Shown here in pieces: positions 14,501 to 29,500 of a stretch of DNA of 64,000 bases. The stretch covers positions 123,799,812 to 123,863,811 of the forward strand of contig OZ023273.1 in the NCBI GenBank assembly GCA_964007475.1, written 5' to 3'. The stretch is from Hybos culiciformis. Taxonomy: Eukaryota; Arthropoda; Insecta; Diptera; Hybotidae. The position numbers and the translations under genes are program-made. The notes below the pieces were generated by a model. It saw only the letters and a program-made list of their open reading frames with translations, ran no database searches and was not told where the DNA came from. Position 1 is the first letter of the stretch. Each line of letters begins with the position of its first letter.

Positions 14501-17500
14501 TTAACTGCATTCACAAATCTGGATCTGAACAATTATGTTCTAAGATTCTACTGTAAGGATGTGTAAAAAACATTTGTCATTATATGTAAATATGTGAGGG
14601 CTTTTATGTTGAAATTTTTTTTAATAAGTCTAATATAGAGTAAAAATTAATACAATTTTGTTGAAAAGTAACAGAAAAGACTTTATTCCATTATGAACAT
14701 TTTTTATTTTGCTTAATAATTAACCTTTTTTTAATTATTTGACAAAAAAAACGAACAGATTCGTAGTTTTTTATCAAAACAATTATGATTTCCAAATAGA
14801 CGATAAGTTCATTAAAATATTTATTTTTTATATAGCAACAAAATGTGGAATAAACTTTTCCAATGATTGAACCGAAGTAGCTGTACCTAGTGGTAGGATA
14901 GATATTATTACAGGGAATAGGATAAACACATTTATAATTTCATTCGCTAAATGTGTCCAGTAAGGTGGTAATATTAAAAAAAAAATCAATTAGATAATTT
15001 GTCTTATTAAAATTTAATATATTAACATGAATCTTATATGTGTAAGAATCTTAAGAGAGTAGAGCATTTGAAATTTAAAAAATTTAAAAATGTCTGCGCA
15101 CAAATAGCTGTATGCCGACTACTTTCGGACAAATTTATCTTAAATAATTGAAAATTATTTGAAAGTAATCACAAATTAAATTGGCACTTCGGGATCAATA
15201 TTGTATATATAATACAGATTATATGAGCCAAAATTTGTTCACAAGATATCATTTGAGCACCATCGGAGTAGAGCATTGAGAAATATATCTAAGTTATGTA
15301 AGTTCTATAAATTATTGTTGCTAATATAGTGATGGTACAATGCTGATTTTATTAAGTACACCTTTTTTATTTTATTCTATTTATTATTGTAAGTACATAC
15401 CTAAATAATTTTCTCTCTTATATTGAAATCAAATACCTAACTACAAATAAAAATATTTTGTAAATGTCTAACGATCGAAAATGATTTTCACACCTATATT
15501 TTAAGAATGTAGGCATCATTATGTTTCAGTGTTTATATATTTTTTTTTTATAAACAAAAACTTTTCAATTTATTTTCTTCTTAATGTTTGCATACACTAA
15601 AGTTATGCAAACTCTCTTAAGAAAAATAATGCTATTGTACCTTTTTTTTTATTGAAAAAAATGTAAATTTAATAATTTATCCAAATATGGTAAATGGGAC
15701 TTTCAAATATAAAAAAAATATTTTTTTTTAACAGCAAAAAGGATTTTCATACAAAAGTACATAAATATAAATATAATACATAAATGTGTATACAATATGT
15801 ATTCAAATCTTTGTTGAGGCAATCAAATAAACAATTTAATTCGTAACATACCTTTTCTATATTATGTATGTTCCAAGGGGGGTTCATATAACACTAAGAG
15901 GGAAAACATTTTTTTTTTTTTTTATGCCATAACCTATAAACATAAACTGAATTCAATAAAATCATGTATTGAATTGAGAATATTTTCACAGTTTTATGGT
16001 ATTAAATTTCATTACTACCCAGGCACACAATGGGGATCCGTTCTGTTTAAAAAACAAATAATAAATTTTGAGGAATAAAAATGAAAAGCAATCAAAAAAC
16101 TGTAACTTCAAAATTATATTAAGAGAATGTTGTTTTTTGTTTTTTGTTAAATTTATTTATAGAATCATATGAAACTATATATCGTAAAACTATATGTGAT
16201 CTGTATGTGATTCTGTAACCTTTGTCTTCAATTTATGTGCTATGTCGAAACATGTACCATTTTACTTTGTAATCATAAGATGAAATATGCTGCAATTTGC
16301 AAAAATAACGATATTAAAATAAACATTACTAAACTCATAAAATACATCATCGTTTAGTAATTAAAATATGTCTCTTGAATACATTCATTGTCAATATTTA
16401 TTGTTCACTAATTCCGTTTAAGAAAAACAAAATGGTTTTCGGTACATAACAGAATATAATATAACGATTGAGTTATAAGATCTAGCCTGAGGATCTCTGC
16501 CACCACTTTCGGTAGAAGTGAAATTGATATTATTTTTTAGTGCGAAAATAAAATTTTAGTTTTGGAAGAATATTATTTCTTTTGTTGAATGAATATTAAT
16601 TCCCTGTAAATCTTCAAGCTGGCAAATTCGCCAATCCATTAGTAAGATCGACAACTATTTTCATAACCATTTTTTTATCTAATCGATTTTGATAAATAGA
16701 CGTATACTACACAATTTTGCATTCGGGTAGTACATATTTTCATAGGTATTATACGTATAAAATCACTGTTAACCTTTTGAATTAATTTTTTCCCCTTCTT
16801 TAACTAAATTGTTAAATCAGAAAATCAAAATAAACAACAACATTAAATTTTGTTTGACTTTAAAAAGATTTATGTTAAAAAATGTTGTGAAAAAGTTTTG
16901 AAATTTCAGGTATTTATTAACGGTAAACTTTAAGTTAATGTAAATCGAGCAGAAACATTTTTCATTTGAAGGAAAAATGGGTATTGAAAAGAAAAATGAT
17001 CTAAAAATATAAAAATATAAAAATTTTCGCTTTTAGAAAAAAAAAGAAAAATAAAAATAAATAAAAAAAATATAAAAATAAAAAAAAAGGTCAAAGATTT
17101 TGAAATTCTTAATGTAATATCATTATTCGATAAGTAGATAATGTATATATAAAAATGTTAGAGTAGATTATACTGTCGTAATATCAAGTACAGCGAAAGT
17201 ACTGATAAATTGAATCATTTGGATTTATTTTTGAAAAGGGTTTAGAATTTTTTTTTTTTCTGAAAAATTTATTTAAATCAAATTTATTTTCAGTATTGTC
17301 CATTTTTAGATGAGTTTAAAAGAGTTAGCATTTAACTAAGTAAACTATCAGTTTTTGACTAAGTAACTTTTAATTTTATTGTTCATAAAAGATTAAATGA
17401 ATTTTCATACTAAAATTTAGTGAGACGACAGATAGAGTAAGAACCCAAAACAAATATTTGAATGTTTTTTAAATCCCGGTTTTGCTTGTTATTTTTAATT

Positions 17501-20500
17501 TTTGTTTGCCTCGGTGGTTTTCCTTTTCCTACATATGATAATAATTTTTTTGAAACTCTCTTTGATGGAAACGAAAATTTTAATAACTATAATAATAAAT
17601 AAAAAATATTAATATTACCTGATATTATCATGTCTCCTCGCTCCGTTGTCCAATAATTTATTGATGCTGGATATGCTTCGGTTTCACATTCTAAAATTAC
17701 TTCCTGTCCGACGTATGCTCCTTCTAACTGATTAGCTATTGATAACATTGGAGGAACTATATTAAAAAAAAAAGAAATATATATAAGTATAATATTAAAA
17801 TTATTAATCATTATGGAAAAACATATGCAAAGCCTTTTTGACTTCTGCAGGTAGCATAATAGGTAGTAAAATAAGGTATGCATAATTGCAGGTAAAAATG
17901 TAAATAAGAAGTTTCGTATAAGAAACAAATTATAAAATTGGATATAAAATCAAATATTCCATTCATTCAAATTTAAAAAGTATGTAAATTATTGTACATA
18001 CACTGAACTCTTAGGTGAACTCGTTTACTTATAGATGGTGGAACACCATTCGATGCTACGCATAAATAAGCTGCCATGTGAAGTCTGCTTACTTTCGTGA
18101 TATGTAATATCTCACCATCAACAACATTAACTGCAAAAAAATAATTAAAATTTATAGAAAAGGTAAAGTGGAAAGTTTTTTATACATTATAGTTAAAGTA
18201 TGTAATAATCATGATTAATTGATCATAATAATGGCTAAACGTTAAAGTCCCACCTAACACATTAATAGGTTTGAAAAATTTTAACTACAAAAACTTTTAT
18301 TTTGTATTAGAAATTCAAATCTCACCAGTTTCTCCTCCAATTGACATTTCTTCACCATCTTCACGCCTCCACATTACATAAGGCTCGGGATAACCACGAG
18401 CTTTGCACATTAAAGTGACATTTGTGCCTTCTCTTACGACCATGTCATTACTTGTCATACTCTCAATTATCATCGGAGGTACTGAAATAGAATAGTTAAT
18501 ATGAATAATATAAAGGGTTTAACAGTTTGAAATCTAAGTTAGTTGCGTAACTCCCCTACATATTTTTATATTTAAAAATCAATTTTCAAACATAGCCAAT
18601 AAATTTAACTTATGTCACATTGAAGAAATTGAAATTGAAAACATTGAGAACTTTCAGAATCTCTAAGTTTGAAATATTTATATTGGCGAAATTCAAAAAT
18701 AAACTAATTTTTTAAACTACGGTCAGCAGCTTTACTAACTTAAATTAAAAATAAATTACACTTGACACGATATTTATATCTTTAGCTTTAAAGAATACGT
18801 TCTTTCTACTGTTTTGTTTCTTATAATTAATATAATATATTTCATTTATAAATGTATATTATCTATCGTCTATCTCAATATTATATCTTTCATGATATTG
18901 TCTAATACTTTCAACATATACGATTGATTTTCTTAAGTAATTAGCTTATTCTAAAAATTACATAGATTACCCTTTTTTTTTATGTACATTTTTGTGTATC
19001 TCTCTAAAAGTTACATTATTGATATTTTGGTTAAAACTATGTAAAATATAATAAAATTTCTTTTATATTTATAATTTTTTTTTATATGAAAAGCCAATTT
19101 TTATTGTTACGTTTTTGTGTTTTTAGTAAATTTTCCTCTCTGAATCTACTTATATAAAAATAACCACATCACATATTACAAAACCTATATATATGTCTGT
19201 CTAATAAAATATCTTAATTCATATCTCATTCAAGAAAAGGTTTTTCTTTTTTTACGGTCGTATTATATTGTTATCATCTCAAAAAAAATGGGATAATATA
19301 AAACATCTTAACTAAATAATATCAAATAAAATATATACAACATAATAATAATAAATAAATTCAAAATGAAAATAATAATCAGCTTACCTACAACTTGTAA
19401 ATATCCTTTTCTTGATCTCATTGGATCAGTATTAATTTGGCACATATACCATCCCCTATCACTTTCTTCAACTTCTTTTATGTGCAAATACCATGATCTG
19501 TGGTCGTTATATGTTAAACTTATACGTGGATTTTGGGTAATCACATTATGATGTATTGATAATATTGTTTGTGTATCAACTCTCACCCATGCTACCTGTT
19601 GATGATTATATATAGATATATATTATACAAAGATGTTATACAATTATTACTATACGTTTGGATATAAAATGAATAAAATGTTACGTACGTTTTTATTATA
19701 TTATTTGTGTAAGATACGTATTTATTTAATTCTATATCATTTCTATATAAAAAGAGAATTTTCCATGTAATAATAAAATATATAAATAAAAGAAAAACTT
19801 AAAAGAATTAAAGCATCACTCTAAAAATAAAGTACACCACTCTGATTATATGTGTATGAAAGAAAATCTTAAGCGCTCTAAACATTTTACGGAATTTTGA
19901 ATTAGAACTTAAGGCAAATTATAGAACTTTGCTGTCTTTTTTTTTATATGTTGAGCATAGTAATTCATTAAAGAAATTAAGTGATTTTTTTATTAAGATT
20001 CAAGTATGTTTTTTTCTGGTTTTTTTAAAGGAAAAAAGACTTATTAGAAGCTTTTGAGAGGTTTTGTATTTTTTTTTTCACTTTAATAATCATGTGTATT
20101 ATGTGAAATAAATATTGAATGTAATAAAAAATCGGGGAAAAGTTACTTTAAATTGAATTACTTTGGCTATATATTGCTGAAGTTAGGAACATAACATCGT
20201 TATAAATGTCCAAAAGCTAACAAAAAGATAAACTTTTTTTTGATAGTGAATTACTGAGTTCTGTATGGTAATATTCTGAAAAAACTTATTTATTTATTTT
20301 ATTTTAATTTTCTAAAATTTCCTTATATATAGTTTTCAATTAAAAACTTTGAAATTCTCCGTATTTTTAATAAAAAGTTTTTTTTTTCAAAATCCTTATA
20401 GTGTAATTATGTTAAATATAAGTAACAATCCATGTAAATTGTTCCCTTTTTTCTTTCTTATATATATATGATTGTGTACAAATAATCGGCTATATATGTT

Positions 20501-23500
20501 TATTTTATATAAATATATAGGTTGTTATGTCTATATAACGTGTATATAAGTATTTATAAAATAATATCCGGTAAATTCACAAATTATATTCAGGATGATG
20601 ATATTAAGGAAATTTAAAGGATAAATTATTCAATATTATTATATAAAGAAGGAAAAAAAAAGTTTATTTAATAACGATAAAAACGATTACGATGATCATG
20701 AAGTTTATACACAAAATAAATTGGAATTATTTATTGAGTGGAAACATTATGTTAAACATAATTTTTCATAATTTTCATTCATAACAATTTAAAGGAATAT
20801 TATATATGTATGTTTGTATACCTAATCAATGAATTATTATTGATAAAAAATAAAACAAAAAAAAAATCTAAGTACAAGTTCAATATTAAGTATAGTATAA
20901 AGCGTTTTTACTTACTTTAAAAATTTTCAAATTTTCTACTACACATGCTAGTAATGCATCTCGTCCCACTGATACTGTAACATTTGGTATTGGTTCAGCA
21001 AATCTTGGCATACTTGCATCTAAATAAAAAAATTAAAATAAATGCAGATTATTCATATTTTATAAATATAGGCATATTTAAATTAAATTTGCAAATTATG
21101 TCGTAAATTAAAAAAATAAAATTATATTAAGTTTTATTCAGACATGGAAAAAATGTTCTTTTTTAAAGTTTAAACGCTGAAAATAATGTATAATATTACA
21201 AATTTAGAAATTCATTTATGTAGATGTTAATAAGTTTACAAAGTTTCTTCGATGTGTTTCTTTTCACAAATTACATAAGTAAGTTCAGATAAATATTCTT
21301 ATATGAATATAATTATTTAAAAGTTTTTGTTCTACGATTTTTCTCAGTGTAGGATTTAGACATATACAATGTTCTAGAAAAACACGGGCTTTTCAATTAC
21401 CTTTCTTTTTGTACTATGGCTTCCGCCTCAAATAGTATTAAAATTTCTTTCAGTGAATCGACTGGTAAAGGATCAAAAATTTAAATGTTAAAATAAAAAC
21501 AAGAAAAATACAGACATGAAATTTAAGTTTGCGTGGCATGTGATGTACTGAAAGAGCTTATATGTTATTTATTCTAAAATTACTCTAATTACATTGAAAT
21601 TTGAAATGAATCTGTGATTCATTAATTATTTAATAATATGAAGAATTTGAAACTATGCTAAAATCGAACAATTATTGTTAAAAACAGGATAATTTTATCA
21701 TTAAATTTTTTAAATAAGCAGTTGGGCTTTAGTTTTAGAATAATAATTATTATATTCGTTCCAAATAAAATACTAAAAATAAATCTATATTTTGTACAGG
21801 GATGTTTTCGGTCCAGATATAGCTTATCAATAATACGTTGGTCATACACATTTAATGTGACGCTTTAATAATATAAAATACGCTGGAAATAACAAATTTT
21901 TTGCCACAAATTTGATACCCGTTTGAGGCACAAAAATTTCTTCACTTATAACTTTTTGGATTTATTTATTTTATTTGATTGCTTCTCAGTCTCGAGAAAA
22001 ATCTTTGGGTCTGATTCTATTTTATTGCTCTTAAATGTAGTTTTTATACTGAGAAATAAATATCTTTGTAAACAAAAAAGGGGTTAGTGAAGTGAAAGAA
22101 CTCAAACTACAACATTATATCCTTCAAAATGTGTTTACTCTAAAGCCACGAGCCTGACGTACTAAAATAAAATAACAATGTAGACGTTTTTTTGAAGATT
22201 TTAATTTTTTTGAGTTTCCTACTGATTGTACAAGAATAAGAATCACAACCAGTGGAAATCGTTTTAAGATACGAGCTTACGAGAAAAAATATACCATTTT
22301 GCAAATTCTTTATAAACTATATAATATACAATATGTCTTTTATATACAAAAATTGGTGTTATGATTTACAGAATATTATATAGAAATTTTGAAAGTCAGT
22401 TAAAAATTTTAAAGTAGTAATGAAATCTAAATATCTCGAAGCAATAATAAAAAAAAAGTTTTTTTAGTTTGTTTTTATTAAATCAAACCATTTATATAAA
22501 ACAAATTGAAAAAGTTAATTGACATTTGTGTATAGTTAATTAATGTTAATAATAAACTGTGTGAAATTTATATACAATACATAGATGATTTTATTGAATT
22601 TCTTGGCAGAATGAATCGCTTATATAATATTAATGTTTTATAATTATAAGAAAATATCTCTGACGGAGTAAAATAAATTATTCGATTACAACAAGTACTA
22701 ATTGACTTTGGAATTTATACTTTATTTTGCTACACTTTTCTAAACAAACGTTTTTATTTGACAAAAAGCTCAAAATAGTAATAAGGATTGGATGTATTAT
22801 TGGGTTACGAAAATTCCTTCTTTGTATGACAACTAAACTCAACAATAAAGAAAGGCAAAGATATGAATTTCAGATTTGCAGTTTTTTGAATAAGACAAAT
22901 TAACATTTTTGACCGCGGAGTTCATAATAACGAAATTTTCAAGAAACTTAGAGAACTATTTTGAGATGAGTTTCAGTATTCTGTACGAGGCAATTTCTGA
23001 AGAACTAGAATTAATGCTTGATAAGTTCTTTCCGCTCTGTTCTAAGTATTAGAACTTCAAACTGTACTCTCTAAATAAATTTTGGCTAGATTGTGGGTAA
23101 AAAAACTAGATTGAGCAACTAGATTGTGAGCAACTAGGATCTAGTTGGAAATCTAGCTTCCAAAATTTACCTAGATTCTAGTTAAAATGCCAAACTAGAT
23201 TCCTAGTGGAATTCTAGTTACCAAGGCTAGATCTTCCATTTTTTTTACTAGAATCTATTGACTTTTTTTTATAAAAAAAAAAAAAAAATTATTCTAATAT
23301 TTTTTTTTATTTATTACAATTTCTTTATTAGATTTTTATTAAATTCTAATTTTATTTCTTACGCCTTCTTCCGGATTCGAACCTGGGTCTTTAACATTGC
23401 AATTCGCCAACACTACCACTCAGCTACGGTATTGAAATTTAAAATGTACATAAAATAGAAAATATAAATTTGGTATACACATTTTCTTTGTGGTGTGTTA

Positions 23501-26500
23501 TTTATTTGCAATTCTAAGGACGCAGGTTCAAATCCCGAAGACATCAAAGAAATCTGGTATCAATAATTGAAATCTAGCAAGGAGAAATAGATGATAATTG
23601 CAGAAACTAGATTTTAATAATTTTTCAAATTTGTCTAAAACTATTTTAAAACTATATTCTAGTTTTAAATTTCCGTTCTTGTAATCTAGTTTACCAAAAT
23701 AACTGGAATATTAATGATCTGAAATGGAATCTATGTTCGGTAAATAATTTGTAAAATTTTACCTAGAAATCTAGCTTTTGAGAACTAGATTTTTGCGTGA
23801 ACTAGCTTTTGAAACTATAAAACTATTTTCAATAATTGAATTTCCCAGTAAAAATTGTTTAACTAGATGAAAGTTAGGGATTCTAGCCAAAATTAATTTA
23901 GAGAGTAGGTGATTCAGATAAAATTACTCAAATTGTAAAAATCTTTATTCGTTGAGAAAAAAAAAATTATATTACTTTTACTTATATTTATATTTAATTC
24001 ATTTTTATTTCACATCAGTTTTTGATTCAGAAAGCTTTGTAGATAGATGAATAATGGATGCAGTTGTAAAATATGTACACAGCATGAAATGTTTACCTTG
24101 GATAAAGAGAATTTTTTTTTTTTTTTATGATTTTTAATTTTTTGATATTTCTGTGTTGAATATATGTTGCAGAAATGAAAATAAGAGCAAAAGAAAAAAA
24201 ATTTATGTTAATTAACGTAAAATAAAATTTTAATAACATTTGAATCAATGAACCATGTTTACATATACTTTCTTCATTAAATTTAAAGTAATGAACTTTA
24301 ACTGTGTATAAAGGAAAATCGAATTTTATGGAAAATTGCATTATATTATTTTTGGGAATTTTAGATTTCTTTGGGAGTGGTACATTGTACAGTGTACTGT
24401 AGTAAGACTTCACTGTATTTTCACTGATTTCATTACATCCACGAATATTTTTCCGGATTTCATTACATCCATTTCCGAAAATTATATATTTAAATACTGT
24501 TCAAATACAGTGAAATAAAAACACAGTGTAGTGAAAATACAGTGTGGTGAAGTACAGTGAAGTGAAATACACTTAAACGTACCCAACCCAGATTATTATT
24601 ATTTTAACTTGAACTAATTACAAAAAACTGTGTAGAAAACGTCAAACCATTATTTTTCATAACATATAACTTACCGTCTCCTGATTGCGCATCGGATATT
24701 CTAGATGTTCCTGCAAAAAAAAAGAATAAATAAATATTAAAATATGTAAATTTTTCAAATTAATTCTTGTGTCTGTCAGTATCAATATAGTTGAAATCTT
24801 AGTATACTTTCTAGGCTTTTGACTATATCAAAAACGGTTAGAGCATTGTAAAATATACCAGAGCAAGGCAGACTTAAATATTATACATAAAACATTCAAA
24901 TATTATAAAAATTATTTGCCTGATAAAAAAAAAACAAAAGATAAAGGATATTAAACGAAATAGAAAACATTTTTAGCTAACATTAAATTGTTAAACATTA
25001 AAATCATTTATAGGCATTAGTTATGGCATTATATTTTATATCATTATATTTTATATCTATATGGTGTAAGAATTGTTAGTATCTATAATGGTTTTTATAA
25101 TATTGAGCTTGAAACCATATATAGTAAATTAAATTTTGTTTGCATTTTATTTTTCATTCAAAGACAATAATATAAAACTGATCTAATAAATGAGTTTTCT
25201 TGCCAAAAAAAAAAATTATCAAACTTTGGCGAAAAGCAAAAAGAAAATAACAAAAAATAAAACAATTTAAACGGAAAACCTTCCACTTCCATTAAGGACC
25301 AAGAAAGAAATTTAATAAGAAGACAATAAAATCAAATCTAACATAGTCATAGATATAAATTTTTTGTATATTTGTTGTACTTGTACAAATATACAAAAAA
25401 TTTATATCTATGACTATGTTACATTTTATTTTTTTTATATAAATTTAATGTCCTTAAATTATATACAAAAAGATTTCTTATTTTTTGCGGAAATAGCAAA
25501 TCCCACTTCTTTTATTTTCAAATTGCAAGTTTATTCGATTAGTTGGAATAGAATTCTGCAACGTAATCCAATAATGGAAAATGAAAATATTTTACAATAT
25601 TTCATAATACATAATATTTTACTAAATAAATAAATTTAAGCGTAATTTTAATTTTAGGTCCTATGAGAGTACTTTCTATTAAAAAAATCTTAATATTTTA
25701 ATAGAAATCATGAATTAAAAATATAACAATGTTTAATATTGTCAGAAAAATAAAAAAAGTCAACATAAACTACTGGAGATTTTCAATACATTCGAATTCG
25801 AAATAAATTTGTTAAAATTTACCATAAAATCAATGATAATCATAATTAATATCTTTTTTTTCTTAAATATTTAATTAATATATAACTGGGTGAAAATTTA
25901 TTTTTGGTGGTTGTTGTAATAATCGAGCATTAGAACAATATTTAAAATAATTGTTGTTTAAAGAAAACTATTGGAATGAGGCCACCAGGATTTTTAAGGA
26001 CAAAATCTCAATCGCAAACAATTCTATAAAGTAAATGCAAGTTTTTCTTTTAAATTACATATACGAGTGTTTGTATATATATAAAATACTAACATATATA
26101 TGTTTTTTATTTGCGGAAAAAACTTGTTGAAACTTTTCACTCGAGAGTTTATTATAAAATAAGATTTTTTTTTTCTATTATTTGAAGCATAAAAATTCTG
26201 TTTCTTGATGAAGAGGAAGTATTATTATGCATTATGTATGTGCCGATTGCATAAATTTTCATAAAGTTATTAGATTCTTAGAAATAATAAGATTTATAAT
26301 AAATTATTATAATTTTCGTTGAAATTATTTATCAAAGTATTAGGTATACTATTAACACATAAGAAAATATGGTAATAATGATGAATAAACGCATACGATT
26401 CCCTTATCTATATCTACAGAATTTTAAATAAAAACTCAAAAAAATTAAATTTTAACAAAATAAAACCAAAAATTTTATCACGTTTTGTGGCTGATATCGA

Positions 26501-29500
26501 TTATAATTATTTAACTTAATTTTGGGTATAATTTTTACCAATATAGGTAATTCTTTTTATTGCTAAATTTTAGGTAATGTGCATTTTCAATTACGTAATT
26601 ATGTAAATTTAAGATCAAAGTTAAATTGAATAAAATTATTTCAATTAAATTTTGTATAAAAAATTTAATCTGCTGAATTTAACAAAATTATTTTTAAAAT
26701 TTTCTACTCTTTTTTGTTGATATCTGCAATTGGCTGTTTGGACTCCTTAACTGGGAAAATACTATTATATAGAAATATGAATAAAACTAGTGTAGAATAT
26801 TTCGTTCTTCTATCTGCCTGCTTTCCAGATGTTGATCTTATCGTTTCGCAATCCAGGAAAAATGTAAATAATTTTCATTTTATTTACAGATAATTTTTGG
26901 TCGGCTGAAAATATATTTCAATGCTGATAAAAAGGTCTTACTATAGTCTGGCTTACATTGTAGGAAAAGAGAGCACATTAATAATAGTTAAATTTTTATC
27001 AACCCAAAATCTGGACAAGCCTTTATGTAAAGTTTAAAAAAATAATGTGCAAACTTATAATTTTATTGTTAAAACTAATAATCTTGTTTAAAATTAACAT
27101 TTTTTTGTTTGATTTTTGAATAACAAATTTCTTAACATATTACATATTACATTTTTTAAAATGCTATGAGGTTGTTATGAGCGAATTTTTTTTCAAATAA
27201 TTCAATATATTTTTTTGCAATCTCCAACGACTTATGATGTCAATTAAGTTTGATTGAACTTCTAAAGTTTATTAATAAAATAAAATAAAACTAATATATA
27301 TAATACATATGCACATAATAATACATAATCGCATAAATTTTCAACTTATATGTTTCTATTATTTTCCGTTACCAGCAAATTGTTTTTCATTGCAATGCAT
27401 TAAATGGAATTTAAGGAAAGAAGAAAAAAAAAACACAAGATATTTCTCATTGTCTGTCACCCATTATCACCCCAGACATGTATTAAACATTAAGGGAGTT
27501 AAAATTGTATTTTTCATTAGATTTTTATTTTATTATTTTTTTCTTTTTAAATAAAATAATATTATTATTATTATTATTATTTCTTTTTTTTTTCCTGGAA
27601 TGGGAAAGTTTTTAATTAAAAATTTTCATTGGATTAAATTTTAATATAAGCATAAAAGTTTTCTCTTAAATTTAAAAAAAAACTTTAGATGGATACTTCA
27701 AGTTTTATATTTTAAAAAATGTTTTTTTTTTTTTTCCTGTTCAAAACTTTTGTAATTGATAGTCCTGCATGCTACCCTGTTTCTATTGCAAGCATAATAT
27801 ATTGTGTGCAAAATGAGTTAGAATAATAAAAAAAAAAGAACAGCATTTTACAAAAAGTATGTAGCTGGAGCTTTTTTTTTTAAAAAATTTTAAATAGAGC
27901 TGTTTAATGTATAGAAGAATTTTTGCCTAAAATTTAAGGAAATAAAACAGAATACTGTTTATAGAATATTACGAAATGGGAATTTAATTTAAATTTATCT
28001 TTTAAGAATGTAGGTATATTTGTATATAATACTGTATTTGGTCAAAAAAGTTTTTCATTTGTAGTTATATGCGCTCTCGTAAATTATAATGCTTGAAGTT
28101 AATATACGTGTGTATTTGTTTTATTAAATTATATTTGAGCGCTAATAGTTTCTAGCTCTTTGAGGTTTACACCGGCTTGTACTGCGTCGATATACAATTT
28201 ATGTATGGGATTCTATTGTAGGAATTCATGTTTAAATGCTATATGGTTTGCAATTACTACAAATCAGTTCAAATAGCCAGTTGTTGCATTAAATCTTTTA
28301 ATTTGCTTAGATCATGTAGCCGTAGCGGATATGTACCTTGCTATATAACGCATTAACTTTTGTTCCACGATGTTTTTTATACAAATTTATTTTGTTATTC
28401 TTATAAAGATAAAATAAATAAATTGTCAATTCTGTTTAATAAAATATAATTATATTTAAATTTATAAGACTATTATTATGTTGCCGCCCTTATAATTTCA
28501 AAATTAAGAGAAATCTAAAGTTTTTTTTTGGAAAATTTGGTTCATTCTTTTTGCAAAATTATTACTAAAGAAAAAAATTTAAATTTTATTCTGTCATAAA
28601 AATAAATTTGGCGATTCGGTTTAGAGAATCTTTTATGCACATATGAGATTATTTTGGATTTTTAATGTAAATATACAAGAACATGTATCGCAACTTGTAC
28701 ACGTACATACACTAGGCAGAAAAAGTCTGCGTACGGGCTCGTTTTCTTATTTTTTGTTCCACATGTTCCCAGGTTTTTTTTTTTGTCATTTAAAAGGACT
28801 CTATAAACAAAGTTTTTATGTGAATTTTTTTTTTTTTTCAAAATATAAATTTTGAGAAATCTCAATTTTTGGAAAAGTCTGCGTACAGCCGTTTTTAATG
28901 CCGCGTCTCAGAAATTAACTAGTAATGTAATTTGAAAGGCAATTGAATGTAGATAATTTTGCACCATATAATTTTATCCCTGCGATAAGGGAAAGTGTCA
29001 AAAATCGCCTTTGAAAGTCATAAAAACAAGCGGTTCTAACCTATTTTCCAGCGGTTCTAAGCTATTTCTATGACTTTCAAATGCGATTTTTGACATTTTC
29101 CCTTATCGTAGGGATAAAATTATATGGTGCAAAATTATCTACATTCAATTGCCTTTCAAATGACATTACTAGTTAATTTCTGAGACGCGGCATTAAAAAC
29201 GGCTGTACGCAGACTTTTCCAAAAATTAAGATTTCTCAAAATTTAAAATTTGAAAAAAAAAAAAAATTTTTCACAAAAAAACTTTTTTTATAGAGCCTTT
29301 TTAAATGACATCAAAAACTGGGAACATGTCGAACAAAAAATAAGAAAACAAGCCCGTACGCAGACTTTTTCTACCTAGTGTATAATTTTGTATTTTTATA
29401 CTTTTATTAATAATTCGAAGCATTTTGCTAAATAAGTGTTTTGTTGTGAGTTTTATTAAAATGAATGTAAAATTGAATCGATATTGAATTAATAGTAACA

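Larger units (their letters stand above)
21020..24674 (-). other. Intron between the linker exon and Ig1
   Basis: Apart from the CTAG-rich foldback (23067-23905) and the CAGTG-rich repeat (24379-24575), nothing was recognised. Confidence 0.8.

Noticed and set aside
23371..23431. A functional tRNA gene
   Set aside because: Box A and box B are good, but the stems do not pair well and the segment lies inside a foldback element with a diverged inverted copy.
24093..24413. 106-codon minus-strand open frame
   Set aside because: Lysine, isoleucine and phenylalanine-rich, with no domain, and overlapping low-complexity DNA and an antisense short frame. Expected by chance in such AT-rich sequence.
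2558..24674. Two introns (2558-6212 and 21020-24674) both exactly 3655 bp
   Set aside because: No sequence similarity between them was seen. The equal length appears to be coincidence.
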